DNA of 51,046 bases from Chara braunii (GCA_003427395.1 BFEA01000076.1:1201318-1252363); one strand, 5' to 3'. Positions 21,530 to 33,104 are shown, counted from the first letter of the stretch. Notes: generated by a model not told the origin, from the letters alone. Made by a program: numbers and translations.

Positions 21530-21888
21530 TTTCTGGTACGCAGAGGAGGGCCGGGACACCGCGCCCTCCGACAGCGTACCCCGTCTTATGCTACAGCGAT
21601 CGAGAAAACGCCCTCTGCTGACCTACCTCTACAAAGGCATGTAAAAGCCTTCGCATGTCGGCCGGTAGCTCAGCAGGGATACGCCTACCTAAGGGTGGTG
21701 ACAGCCCCTTGGGTAGAGGTAAGTTGTACCTCGTGACGTCCCGACCTGTCGCAGGGCGTCGTGAGAGGTATAGCACGCGCGCACGGTCGGAGTGGTGACT
21801 GGTTTTTTTCAAACACAAACATCCTGTGTGACACGACCATGAGGTTCAGCGCTCCCCAGCAGGGTGCGGGACCGCCGCACGTGACAGG
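21530..21888 (+). mobile_element. LTR-like block of E2
   Basis: Plus-strand counterpart of the minus-strand blocks at 5714-6060 and 25540-25980. It ends exactly where a PBS-like sequence begins (21889), so it is most likely the 3' part of a 5' LTR. The outer boundary is uncertain. No matching direct LTR was seen downstream: the block at 25540 is inverted. Overlapping frames on both strands (21524-22002) conflict and are not called. Confidence 0.65.
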
Positions 21889-21907
21889 TGGCACCGTTGC
21901 TGGGGAC
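21889..21907 (+). other. Primer binding site, tRNA-Asp type (E2)
   Basis: TGGCACCGTTGCTGGGGAC, the same site as at 5695-5713 with an A in place of G in TGGCGCC. Position directly after the LTR-like block supports the call. Confidence 0.7.
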
Positions 21908-22534
21908 CTTCGGTTGCCTGCCGGGGTCCTATGTGAACGGACCTGGGTCTGGTTAATTGAAGCCCTCGTAAAACGACAAACGAAAGATAGGGTAGTGTAC
22001 AACCTCTATTTAGATGATAAGGGGACTACTAAGGTTAATTGTCAGTCTACTGTGAGTTTCTGTCTAGGGTGCATTTCATGAGATGGGGCGAGTACAATTT
22101 AAAGTATACAGCCTACCGTACTTTATGAATATTAGTCTGTCCTTCTATCGCTTGCCCGAGGTCATAGTTCATCCCATATCAGGTTAGAAAAGTAACATAC
22201 AGAGTAGCGATCAAGGATTGCGAAGTCTTTTAAAAACAAGTCAGTAAGGGTAGCAAGAGGGTTCATCAAGTCTGCCTGGAAGGTGTTTCTATTACGGTAT
22301 TCTCCTCTACTTGTAATGCTTTTCCGCCCCTACGACAATCTCGCATACTTCTGAAGCCTTCATTCTTTCGTAGAGATACACGTCCTTATACATAAAGCAT
22401 TAGAAAGCTCAACACTACTCTAGTGTCTCATCCCTTCGACCATGTCATGTAAGGCCGAAATTGAAAGGAGAAAGAGGCGGCCGACAAGGAAAGGCAGCTG
22501 AAAAACCTATTGATTTGACAAGGGAAAGAGAAGA
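21908..22534 (+). mobile_element. E2 leader region
   Basis: About 630 bases between the PBS and the first protein-like frame, as expected of an untranslated leader. Nothing else recognised. Confidence 0.45.
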
Positions 22535-22933
22535 GTGAAAGGGAGAAGAGGAGGAAGAGGAGAAGTGGGAGAGATTAAGCGTCGACATCTGGTAGATCTA
22601 CGCGAACGAACACCATCTCCTGGGAAGATGACTTACTACTCTTATAAGTACGAACAGCGTTACGGCTCCTCGCCGCCACGCTTTGAGCCACTCTCCCGTA
22701 CTTTGCCTTCCCCCTCTCCTTCTATGGCACGTCGATTCCAACAGTTGACTGTCCTTCCCCAGCCACCCCGACCTGCTTTTCCGTTGCCGACACCGCATTT
22801 GCCTGACCCTCCCGTAGTGACTCAAGTTGCACCAACGGATCATCGACTATGTATCACACTGACATTATTCTTCCTTTGTCAGATTGAATTATGCGGTCTG
22901 ATTTCATACTTGTTGTACAAAGGGATCATTTAA
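22535..22933 (+). pseudogene. Possible gag N-terminal region of E2
   Basis: A frame of 132 codons; a second ATG at 22628 starts MTYYSYKYEQRYG and leads into a Ser/Pro-rich segment, a common layout for gag N-termini. It lies about 740 bases after the PBS on the same strand. The last 30 residues become Leu/Cys-rich and unlike the rest, so the original frame has probably been lost by about 22840. Assignment rests on position only. Confidence 0.4.
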
Positions 22934-24374
22934 AGATGTCATCCTGTCAACACGAAGCTTGACCAGGATAAGTAATAATTTAGTACTTGTCTAGGTCATC
23001 AGACAAAAACACCATCGCGGGGGAGTAGATCTCGATGACTTGTGTATCTCTCCCTTTGTCAATGGTAGTTCTCATAATGGAGGGGACATCCATCTGGAAA
23101 GATAGAAAGAGGGTGGTAGAAGTTATTAGCACCTTCTCAGGGATGACCTATCTGAATAAGCGTAGGTTGAGCTTTGTGAATTTGTATCCTGAGCAGGCGT
23201 AGTTTTCCCTCCAGTCATGACGCAGGTACCGATAGATGGACTGTGATGATTTTAGTACTTAGTAATAAGTCAGAAACATATCCAGGGATACAAGGAGGAC
23301 CGAACGTGAATAGTATCACTGAGGACCCTCATTTGCTATGGGTTCTTAATAAAAGTCTTGTTTTAGGAAAGAGTTGATATAGCGCTGAGTCCATCTTTGG
23401 GAAAATTTTAGAGGTTGGTTTCGTCTATAAAGGGACAGCCTAAGACTCTTGATCTTGAGTACGGTCAGTAAGGCAGTAAGAAGTTTGACAACGCTGTTAA
23501 ATCATCTCATTTGTGCTTTACTTGGTGGAAAAATTCAGGTAAAAGGCTATCTGTTGGAACTCACCTAGTTCAACATCATCGACCTGAACATATCCATTTG
23601 AATCTAAGCGCCTAAATTTCTTCCGTTTAAGGCCATTCAGTTGAGTTATCTATGAAATTTTATCCATCTGCGTCAGTCGAGCCTATTTAATACTATCCAT
23701 ATGAGTCTATCTACCCGATGCATTTTATTCACGGTTACTCGCCTAAATTACCCATCCGAGTTCTTAAGATTGTGCGACTTAATCCATCATTATGAGTTAA
23801 TCATATATGATTATCCGTTTATGTCTATGTACTATAACCTATATAGCTGAATTGTTCTCCTTACAAAGAATAGAAGTGCTACACAAAGTCCACATTCGAC
23901 GCGAGATCGAAGGTGAATGAAGTGAATGACCTCTTGGGAGGAGAGATTCTCTAGAGAGGTAGTCAATGTGTCGAAGCTGCTCTTGTGGGAGTTGCAATTC
24001 TAAGTTATCCTTTCCCTGAAAGATGGCTTGAAGGAGCTATAAACTCGTCTTCAGAAGTAGTAGTGAGACCCACGCCGGAACTATGTTCCTGGTCCATAGT
24101 GGGGTGTTGTCACCTAACCCTTTGAGGAGAGGTGACTACATTACTATTAAGAAGGAGCAAAGTATTTGAGTTTTGTTAGACTATGGTCTGTAAAGGAGAC
24201 GACTACTACCTGTCGCAAGGAAGCAGGGGGTGATGCCCCAGCTATCTTTGTGTCAAGTGGGTTCATCTGTAGAGATGGGATCTGGATCCTGGAACGTGTA
24301 TGGTGGCGTTGTCTACTAATGAACGAGGGTCTGCAAGAAACGAATATTGGAATCGGAGGGTGAAGCAGTGAGGC
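22934..24374 (+). mobile_element. E2 internal region, decayed
   Basis: No open frame longer than 65 codons, but collinear with E1 in reverse. A stretch at 23560-23830 consists of loosely repeated ATCCATNTGAGTNTATC units at 30-60-base intervals. 24050-24360 contains the blocks shared with 3850-4190. Confidence 0.6.
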
Positions 24375-24781
24375 TTGGTCCTTGAGCGGGGCTCGGGAGT
24401 CAAAGATGTTAACCCTTTTAAGGGATTACACTGCCCCTTGACACAATATAAAGGTCAAGATTGGGGAAGAGGTCGAGGGAATTACAGTCAAGGAAGTGGT
24501 GGTCAGGAAAGTGGTCAAGGATTTTGGAAAAGAAGAGTGGATTTGAGAAAAGTTGTCTGCTGGCATTGTACCCGAGAAGGGCATACAATGAGTTTTGTCA
24601 CGTCAGAAAGATCGATGAAGCAAAAGGTCTGATTAACACGGATATCGAAGGAGGTGTTTGTGACATATTTGGGAACCTCATTAACCCAAACATACCTAGA
24701 GGGAGAAGACAGGAAGCCTTACGACGGGAGCGCGAATGGTGGACAAAGGCGACAACCTGTATCAGTGACAGGGGATTGTAA
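24375..24781 (+). pseudogene. Frameshifted gag zinc-knuckle region (E2)
   Basis: A Gly/Gln/Arg-rich run is followed by Cys (24558), Cys (24567) and His (24582) spaced as in a CX2CX4HX4C retroviral-type zinc knuckle. The fourth Cys is missing in this frame, where Val stands at 24597, but a Cys codon lies one base away at 24596-24598 in the frame open over 24461-24781. That second frame goes on with protein-like sequence (INTDIEGGVCDIFGNLINP) to the stop near 24781. A one-base shift within 24585-24595 explains both. In a working element the knuckle binds the RNA genome in the capsid. Described as broken; no repaired form is given. Confidence 0.65.
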
Positions 24782-25530
24782 GGTCATTGAATGGTAACGT
24801 CGTCAAGAAGTCACGACTATCAAAAATAGAAGTATTCTCCTCTAGAGGGTATTGGAGGATGGAATGAGGAAGGTATGCAGAGAGGGAAGCAAGTTGGGTG
24901 AGAAAATTTTGTCCACGGAAGCATGATATATGACAAGTAGGGGAGGCAGTGGAATAGAATGAAGAAGGAGTGACAATAATTTAAACAAGGTTTTCTGATA
25001 TCATTGAAAGAAAAGGTGAAGTCCAACAAGATAATTGAATGGAAAAAGAAACAGGGATTTGAAACTTATAGGTATTGTTGAAACGTTCCTTGTGTAAGGA
25101 CAGAAAAAGAGTAAGAATTCAGCAAGGGAAACGTCACGGGATGGTGGAGAACAGGTAGGAATGAGTGGAAAAGAGCACTGAGTCTACTACTGCGTAGTGC
25201 CTCTGAAGCCATTGAGCCGCTGGCGTCGAAAGTGGTTGAAAAAATTCTTCAAGGCTTACATGGACGATAGAAAAAAAAGTAAAAGAAGTCCTACAAGGTC
25301 TTACTCAGAGGCGACAACTCAGTCCTTTGAAAGGGCAGAAAATTTGACAGAGACATATTTTCATGACCAAGAGGACAAAGGAGGAAGGGAGAACGTCGTG
25401 TTGGTGTTGTATGAAGGGGATACAATTGAGAGAAAATTGTCATCGGTACAAAAGGATGAGGTTAAGGGTTTTTGTTAAAACAGATAGGAACAATAAGCTT
25501 ACCGAGTTGAAGAGAAACATAGACAAGCGG
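24782..25530 (+). mobile_element. E2 downstream region, decayed
   Basis: Lys/Arg/Glu-rich fragments are open in two overlapping frames (25197-25478, 25363-25797), including CWCCMKG at about 25390-25415. No protease or reverse transcriptase motif was found, so pol is absent or unrecognisable here. Confidence 0.45.
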
Positions 25531-25539
25531 TGTCGAGCG

Positions 25540-27060
25540 CATCGGTCCAACACCGCACAAGGCAGCGCGGGACCCTCCCGGCCGCGTCACGCAGGAGTCG
25601 GTCTAAATCCTCCTCGCGAATATACATGGAGCTTCCGCAACCCGCTCCAGCCGAGTGCACCAGCCATACCTCCCGTGCGCCCCTACGACAGGATAAGGCC
25701 TACGCGAGGCCCGACTTACCTCCACCTTACGGGAGTTGTCACCTCCCTTCGGTGGGCGTATCCCCGCCGAGCTACCAGTCCACAGTACGAAAGTTGATCA
25801 GTTGCAATCGTAGAAGTGGACCAGCCGAGGACGTTTCTCGTTCGTTGTAGCATGGGGGTACGCGCGGTATTATGCCTCTATCGAACCCGCACGTGAACCG
25901 ACAACTTGGGGGGCTGAGGTCCCAAGCGCGACTCGACGTCGGTCGACTAGGGCGTATCCCACTCACCACGCATATACCGCACTACGAACACAAAAATAAA
26001 CCACACACCCGCACACCAAACAACGCGACAACACTCCCAGCCCCCTTAGTAGTTGTTTCATAAACTCTTCGATGCGAAAATCGGATAGGCGTCACTCGCG
26101 AGACCTAGTATAAAACTGTGCGGACGTAGGGCTAACTCACATCAACTCGCAATGCAAGCGTACACAAGCGGTCGCAGTGATGGCGTACTATGTAGTACCC
26201 ATACCCATGCGGTCCTCGTTAATCTCGAGGATCGCGTTCGACAATCAAGTGTCAGATGACACGCGCCTTGAGGGATTAATCTCTCGACGGGAGACAACCT
26301 CCAAGTGCGGTTGAGAACTACACCCTTTTTTGCACCCTGCGGAGAGTGGGTGGTACGCAGGTTCATATGGCCCAGAGACCAGCTCCTTCTCCTAGGGTTT
26401 GGAAATAAGTCAACGGGTTTTACTTTGACGGCTGTCACGGACTACAACGTCCAACTATAGAAATTCTAAAAAGCAAAGGGTAAAAAGAAATCTCTATTTT
26501 TTCCTCAAAAACATAATATGTTTAACCCTTGTGCGCGATCATAGTAGGCCGCACAAGACACTCAAAACATATATTTACATGTATATATAGAGGGTTATTT
26601 ATATAAGACGATCACTTATCACAGTCAAAGTGAGACTCCTCTCAGCCACATATATATATGTATGTGAGCGCGGGTCATCAAATCCAAAGTCCGAATCACC
26701 AAACATATCTGCAATCACATCAAAGATCCAACCAAAAATTTCATGAACTACACGGGGTCAACTTCAACCATTCCCTGCACTCATACCCCTTGTTTTAGAC
26801 ATGCAGACCTCACTCTTGTGCAACTCCTCAAAATAAAATACACAATATTTTTTTTTAAATGGTCATTCAAATAAAGTTCGGGCGAAAACACAACAAAACA
26901 GTGCAAATCACAAGGCTAAAGCCTTTAGGTTGAGTAGCAGGAGCGGATTGAAGTTGAATTGTAAACCGACGAATCGGCAACCAACCTGTTATCAATGATA
27001 ACAGAAGATGATCTTCGTTGGATCGAGCTGAATCCAGCCCAAGTCCTGAATCAACAGATT
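25540..27060 (-). mobile_element. LTR-like block, copy II, with outer extension
   Basis: 25540-25980 matches 5714-6060 in the same orientation and 21530-21888 in reverse, but lacks a PBS at its inner edge. The outer part shares scattered text with 6060-7060 and a small hairpin CTGTTATC-AAT-GATAACAG (about 26975-26995); equivalents are GTTATC-GAGA-GATAAC (about 35171-35186) and GTTACC...GGCAAC (about 6938-6955), again with paired changes. It abuts E2 in inverted orientation, so E2 is not a simple intact element. Confidence 0.6.
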
Positions 27061-27256
27061 AAGAAGACCTGAAACACAAGACATGTCAATCCTCAAACTA
27101 AAATCATAAGTGTATGGAGAATACAGTTCCATAACACGTTCTCACCCAAGACTCTTCTACAAGTTAAGCCTAGACCTGCCTCTAAGCCAATGCCCAATGC
27201 AAGGCAGACCTATGGCAGCATTTTCCTCTATTCAGGGTAGATTGTCAGAATTGCCA

Positions 27257-27676
27257 CCTGTCAAAATATAATCTTAGTTCCTTTAAACTAAAAATTTCGG
27301 CAGCGCTTCCCGTAAGAAAAATGTTTTTTCAAAATTTATATCAGCCTGAATATGAAAACAGAAATAGTCTTCAATTTTTCAAAGTTTAATTTTTGTCTAA
27401 CTCCCTGAATTAGCAAAAATTTGGGCAGCACTCCCCTTAGAAAAGGAGTCTTTTCATATTTTTTAACCTGTCAAAATATAACCTTAACTCCTTTAAACTA
27501 AAAATTTCGGCAGCGCTTCCCGTAGAAAAAGTGTTTTTTCAAAATTTATATCAGCTTGAATATGAAAACAGAAATAGTCTTCAATGTTTCAAAGTTCAAT
27601 TTTTGTCTAACTCTCTGAATTAGCAAAAATTTGGGTAGCAGTCCCCTTATAAAAAGAGACTTTCCAGATTTTTACT
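27257..27676. repeat. Two tandem 210-bp units with GGCAGC subrepeats
   Basis: Units begin at 27257 and 27467 with CCTGTCAAAATATAA and are about 90% alike. Each has two subrepeats with the core ATTTSGGCAGCRCTYCCC followed by TTAGAAAA-type runs; a fifth core follows at about 27724. Some form hairpins, e.g. ACTCC...GGAGT. Confidence 0.85.
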
Positions 27677-28054
27677 AAGTTATATATAAAATTTAGACAA
27701 GTTGAATTTGGATTTGCAGAAATTTCGGCAGCGCTTCCCCTTGAGAAAGTGACTTACCAAAATCTATACAAGCCCAAATATAACAAAGGATCCAGAAAAT
27801 GTGAAATTTGACCTAAGTAAAATAAAATTAGCTTTGAAAATGCAGAAATTGAACTAACTCCTATCGCTCTAGCACATGGCGAGTCTCTAAAGCAACTACC
27901 TGTCAAACTGAAACTCAGACTGAGTAGTAGTCTCACTCAGTCGCATGCAAGGTCAAACCACAAAGGTAAGTATTTTCACTATCCCCAGGTTAGATATTGC
28001 CAAACAATAGTTCATAGTCTTTTAGTGATTTATCCCCTTATACCCTGCTTACGT

Positions 28055-28872
28055 AGGGCATTGAGTTTGGTCATTCGTCTTAGAAACAATGTCAGCTCTC
28101 TGCCTTACTTATACACGAACAGGTTGCACAACTACTTCTCTCTTCATTGGGCACATGACTAGGTCATTCGTCTTAGAAACAATGATTAGTCGCCCAGATC
28201 TGTTTAAATAGCAAAGTTATATATACTTCTCTTAACTTTAATCTTCAAAAATGAGCATACGACTAAGTCATTCATCTTAGAAACAATGCTCAGTCGGGCC
28301 CAAGTTACCTTCAGTTATTACTCTTAGTTATACTCTCTTAATTTGTGATAAGGCTATAGTTAGACCATTCGTCTTAGAAACAATATCTGGCTAGCCTTGT
28401 TTTTATAAACATATAGATATAGAACCATAGAAAGTCATATTCTCTTGTTCACATTATAATCATGTGGCCTCAGACTTAGACCATTCATCTTAGAAACAAT
28501 GTTCATTCTTTGGCCTGAAAACAATCAAAAGAGTTGAGTCATTCGTCTTAGAAACAATGCTCAACCCCTTTTCTCAGCATAAAAAAAAAACAGAGTACTC
28601 TGGGTCAAAAACGCAGAGAATGTTCAGAAACCACCCAAAAAAAACAGCGATCGGACCGTTCATCTTAGAAACAATATCTGGTCCTCAAAATTCAAGCAAC
28701 CAGTACCCCACAAAATAAACAGCCAGGTCATTCGTCTTAGAAACAATGTCTGGCACAATTAAATAAACACAGCGATCAAGCCATTCGTCTTAGAAACAAT
28801 GCTTGGCCCTTCAGAAAACAGAACAAAACACAGAAGTCGGACCATTCGTCTTAGAAACAATGTCCGACCCTA
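28055..28872 (+). repeat. Array of ten hairpins with constant loop and covarying stems
   Basis: Ten copies of CATTCGTCTTAGAAACAATG (two have CATTCATC, one GTTCATC, two end AATA) start near 28072, 28166, 28269, 28366, 28482, 28540, 28658, 28729, 28782 and 28843. CATT and AATG pair and leave a 12-base loop. The bases outside differ in every copy but are complementary: GACTA/TAGTC plus GGGC/GCCC, GACTAAG/CTCAGTC, AAGGCTA/TAGCCTT, GTTGAG/CTCAAC, GGACC/GGTCC, GCCAG/CTGGC, CAAG/CTTG, GTCGGA/TCCGAC. Copies 1 and 5 pair more weakly. Spacing is 53-115 bases with unrelated AT-rich spacers. It is superficially like direct repeats with unique spacers but is not a CRISPR, being in a eukaryote and having paired flanks. 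Confidence 0.92.
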
Positions 28873-29037
28873 TAAGACTCATTCAAGCGCAAACAAAACT
28901 GCCTTCCTCCCAACCTTCCCCTCAGATGCAATTCCACAATCTTCTTTCAGTCAAACAAATAAAACTGAAACTTACTTTGCACAATCATTTTTTTACTTAG
29001 TCTGGGTTATGTCTTGAAAGTCAAACCCAAAGTCAAA

Positions 29038-29200
29038 GGTAGGGGCATACAGTATACTCAGTCAAACATAGCAAGAAATACAGATAAGGGTTATAACTGG
29101 GTTTATAAGGGAAAGCAATGGTTACCTTTCAATTCCTTGCCTCCAAAACTCCTCATGAGTTCCGGCAGAGCTCCCGCAATCGGTGGGCTGACTCCCCACA
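29038..29200. repeat. Right flank block shared with 37285-37410
   Basis: Shared text: TATAAGGG, GGGAAAG, TTCCTTGCCTCCA, GAACTCC/GAGTTCC and GCAGAGCTCCC(G/A)CAATCG. It follows the hairpin array here as its counterpart follows the array at 35730-37130. Confidence 0.8.
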
Positions 29201-29456
29201 GAGTTTCGATGCGGTCCTACGGGTTGCAATCCCGCCTGCCGCCTTCCTCTCAGAACAAGACTAGACTTGGAGTAAGAAGGGCAGAGGGAGAAGTATTAAG
29301 TCTCTCAGATATTAGAATGGTGCACTCAGACTCGCGGGAGAGGACCTTCAAATCTTCAGTCGCCTGAGGGCCCTTCAATGATGGCCAAGAACAATAGCAG
29401 CTTGGTCAAACCAACGTCAAGCCGTTGGGACAACCCCTCCTAACGACCTCCCACTT

Positions 29457-29546
29457 CGCAGCAGTACCCTCTTACAGAGCCTAGTCACTTCCTCAAACTG
29501 CCGCAGCAGTACCCTCTTACAGAGCCTAGTCACTTCCTCAAACTGC
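29457..29546. repeat. Two tandem 45-bp units
   Basis: Units starting CGCAGCAGTACCCTC at 29457 and 29502 are identical by eye. The 45-base period keeps a frame open on the minus strand (29417-29620), which explains its repeated residues. Confidence 0.95.
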
Positions 29547-29739
29547 CGCACCGTACTTCTGGTCAAACAACCACTATGCAGCCTACGATGGGTGCACCCA
29601 AGTAAAATACACCCCCTCACGAAGCCTGATCACCTCTGCAAAGTTGTGATGCCTCTCCCCCAAATTACACCGTCCCTAATCCCAACAATATACTATATGG
29701 GGTTCAGCTAACTGCATGACCTCATAAGCACGGCCAATG

Positions 29740-30260
29740 CAAAAAAAATGTAGGAGGCGGTGCAAACGCATAGCAGGGCTTCAACAGCAGCACGCAAAAC
29801 ACAACTTCCGTGCTGCTACCATCCCGCCGTACCAATCACCACACTTGTACGGAGAGAAAGACCCCAATCTGTCCTTCCTTACTCCTCCGTTGGCTAGCCG
29901 TCCAACAGTCCCTCCACGAAGCTGGCCACGAGGAAAATCCCTACATTGCTACTCAGGAGGCCGAAGTAGCAGGCTGAAGTCTCGTTCGTTAGTGGAACTG
30001 ACAAGACAAGTCACTCCACCAGCCGGAGAACCGAGGCACTGAATCCTAATGCCAACGAGAGCATACTCTCGTCACTACCAACATATGTATGCATAGCCCT
30101 TCTTCCCACTTGGCACCCTGCGCCCAGACTACTGCGGCACACACATCTATTAGCAGCGTAGAATTTGGCAATGCACTCCCTTGACGTTCGCAGCAACAAT
30201 CGAAGTGCATGAAGTGTCGACCTTGTAGACAACCACCAAGACCAGGTACGTGTTGCCTCC
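29740..30260 (+). repeat. Diverged TAA-unit copy with donor-like site
   Basis: Matches 10330-10600: GAGAGCATACTCTC, then CTTGGCAC(C/T)C(T/A)GCGCCCAG, CTACTGC, and an end in ACCAG|GTACGT with GT at 30246. It lacks a TAA tract. The frame at 29737-30042 is not conserved in other copies. Confidence 0.6.
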
Positions 30261-32463
30261 TCTTCCCCCTTTCCTTATAGGCACATCTTTACTCTCCCTT
30301 CTCGATGCCCTGCTCTTTACCCATCCTGATCTCCTGCTCAACCAAGCAAAGTGCGACAGGGTAAGCGAAGTGCTAGTCCAAACGAGGGAGACTAAGGTAA
30401 GTATTAGTTCTAGAGGCTGTGCATAGCAGGGGTGAGTTTATGAGGCTGAGTAAGACGAGACTGAGCAATCTTTAAAGCTGACTAATTAGAGTTGTCACTT
30501 CTGCATGCGCTGTTATTTTCGTCACGGGACTCAACGAATCACGCTGCTCGCCTATGTGTACCGTAGCCACTCGTCGAGTCATGAGTAAGAAGGAAGTTTC
30601 AGAGTATGGATTATCATTGCGTAGGGCGGTGTTCGATTGGCGAGTACAGGGATTAATGATCAGCGTTGCTGTGGAACTCAAAGTCACCCCTCTTGAGTAC
30701 TGTTTAATTTTCTTTCTTTTACTCTTCCTACTCTCTTTCCCTGCTAGACTCTCACAGCCGAGAGAGTGAATGAGCCTAGGCTGGGAAAACCGCTGAGATT
30801 GAAGCTTTGATGATGACCACGCATCTTTCATAAGTAGGAAGTGGTGACGAAATCAGTCTTGGTATGATAAGAGCTGTACAATCGTCCCTTAAGAGGACGT
30901 AAGCCTAGTGTCGGTGATTTGATTTAGAGTGGCAATGGGTCCAATGGATTGATGCGTACTCGTGCCCGCACTCTATCCGATAGATGGGGAAAAAGAAGGT
31001 AATGTTAAGACGAATTTGTTATCTCTTTGCAAGACTCCTACTTGATGGTGACTAAAGGGTTATATCCTGTTTTAGCATGAAAATAGCGATAATACACACC
31101 CCTGATCCGTACGATTAATGGGTAGGGGATGTTGTATGATGAGACTTCGTGTTATATGTGACTCATGAGAACGTATGGTCAGGAACATGCATCGTCAATG
31201 ACCGCGATGTGAGTATCCTACTGTAGGTGAACAGGGAACACACGGGGTAGAGTGAACGAGGTGAAGTTTCTCATAAGCAGACTGTGCTACTGTAAACGTC
31301 CGTTGGGACCGAAGACCTCTTTGCTAAGTGCAGATGGGGCTCACTTTCGGTAACTCTATGCTTTTGGGTTCTTATCTCGTGTAAAAGCATAGGCATGGCC
31401 TCACAGGCAGAAGCGCCATAACTAAAGCACGCATGCCTTTGCGCTCACAGTTTTCGAGAAAGGAAGGAAAACTACGCCTTGGGCTCATTGCGTTGAGAAT
31501 AGAGTAGCCCTGCAATTCAACCCAATGAGTCGAGTTTGATCAAGGACAAGTGCCCTGATCTTTCAATAAGCCTGTGACGAGCCCTGCAAAGACATGAAAA
31601 GTGCATTTTGATTGGTATGCCGCCTCCCTAAAAATGAAGTATCTTGGACTACTATTATGTGTGTAGGGGCCCAACATCAGTCCCAACAAAATCCCTAAAG
31701 TACCCTCCTATCGTAGAATATACAGTAACCAGAATGGTGTAATGCTCGGCGTGGCTCGTGCACACCCGTTACTTGGAGCGTAGCCTGTATGATATTCAAA
31801 ATGACAGATCATTACTGCCTCAATGCTAAGGCGAGTCAGTGAGTGACTTTTCAAACCACCTATCAACAGAATTCAGGAAAGATCTCAGTCCCCATACGAA
31901 TCATCCACCGCTCTGAGAAGGGTCCGCCGTGACTTGAGCTATCTAAAAGCAGCCTGCTAGTGAAAGCCATAACCGTGGCCTGTCGGCGGGCTGATTCTGT
32001 GCAAGTTGTTGTGGTAACCAAATACAGTATGCTCACTGACCGCGTCAATGGCTAGTGGTCGTTAAAAGGTGCAAGCTGCAGACCAATCAACCTAAGTTTT
32101 AGCAGTTTGAGCTCGCAGCTTGTCATTGACAAAGAGTGGACACTCATCAGAACCTCTGATCTCTAATCTCTAAGGACCAGTTAGAAAAGCCTGAGGGGTG
32201 AGAGGAGGGAACGCAGGAAAGGAAAAGGGGAAAGGGGTTTCTCTCTGGTACTGAAAAGGGAACAAGTTCACAATTGAGTAAGTGAGACACCACCTAAGCC
32301 AAGATTGTAAAACTATCTATATGAATACCTATTTTCAGTTAGTCGAAATCAATGCTTAAGTTTTGGTGAGCAGGCAGCTGGCTGTTGCACAACCCTCAAC
32401 CGTCTGAGATGCCATTGTGCCTAAGCGGTATTTAACCAGTACCTCCTTTGGCCGGTGTCAAAC
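30261..32463. other. No gene recognised
   Basis: Mixed-composition DNA with frames up to 119 codons on the minus strand (30472-30831) and 71 on the plus strand (30554-30769), none with a motif. It could be the 5' part or introns of the gene predicted at 32486-33920; donor-like AAG|GTAAGT occurs near 30395. Confidence 0.45.
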
Positions 32464-32485
32464 CTGATTTCCCATCAAGGACCTC

Positions 32486-32779
32486 ATGAAGGGCGATGAA
32501 GTCCTGGTAGTAAAGTCCAGATCTGACAGAGACAAAGAGGAGGGATGGGAAGAAGAAGCATACCAAGACATGGAATTACATAGAAAAGTTCAACGCGAGT
32601 ACGCAATTCAGATGGTGAAAGGTGAAGTGTACATTGAGTACGTGGTCTACTTCTATGGGCACGGCGACAAACTAAACAGTACCAGCTCCTCACTGGAGAC
32701 GGTGGAGCAGGCTAAAGCAAAGCTCGCTCAAGCTCCGTGTTACCTGAATTACTTTCACTGCAATTTAGCAAGTACCTGA
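32486..32779 (+). CDS. Hypothetical protein, putative upstream exon
   Basis: A 97-codon frame from ATG 32486 to the stop at 32777-32779, with a stop 21 bases before the ATG. An acceptor-like CATCAAG|GACCTC lies just upstream, so the ATG may be internal. The product is acidic then mixed, with EEGWEEEAYQDMELHRK and EVYIEYVVYFYGHGDK. A GT in GCAA|GTACCT near 32772 could be a donor, but its phase does not directly fit the exon at 33401, so an unseen small exon or another donor would be needed. Composition and position on the same strand, 620 bases before a well-defined exon, are the arguments. Confidence 0.4.
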   Translation: MKGDEVLVVKSRSDRDKEEGWEEEAYQDMELHRKVQREYAIQMVKGEVYIEYVVYFYGHGDKLNSTSSSLETVEQAKAKLAQAPCYLNYFHCNLAST

Positions 32780-33029
32780 GCCAGCGAGCACTCAGCAAAC
32801 AGTCTGCAGCCTGCCCTGTTGCACTATGCCACGTGAATCTACAAATTGGTAGCTCAATGTAACCGCGCTCATCCAAACAGTGCTCGGACAACACTCAATT
32901 AAACTTTCATCAAGCAGATAAGCATCTGACAGTCAAGAAGTCGGCTAGTATCATTGTCGTCTACGATTCAGCATCCAACTGTCGGGGTTACTTGGAATTC
33001 TCAGTCAGCAATTAATCAGTAATAATCAG

Positions 33030-33095
33030 TTTCCTGATTAGCGAATCAATCAGCTTTCTGATCAGCGAATCAATCAGCTTTCTGATCAGCAGAGA
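33030..33095. repeat. 24-bp tandem repeat
   Basis: About two and a half copies of a unit with AATCAGCTTTCTGATCAGCG; the core ATCAG-CTTT-CTGAT is itself a hairpin. Lies in the putative intron. Confidence 0.85.
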
Positions 33096-33104
33096 ATTAG
33101 TTTT

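Noticed and set aside
21662-21690. tRNA-like GGTAGCTCAGCAGGG in the LTR-like block
   Set aside because: No matching B box or cloverleaf; the equivalent text in the other two LTR-like copies is not conserved.
28055-28872. CRISPR-like array of 20-base direct repeats with unique spacers
   Set aside because: The sequence is clearly eukaryotic, spacers vary from about 33 to 95 bases, flanks of each repeat are mutually complementary, and no cas-like gene exists.
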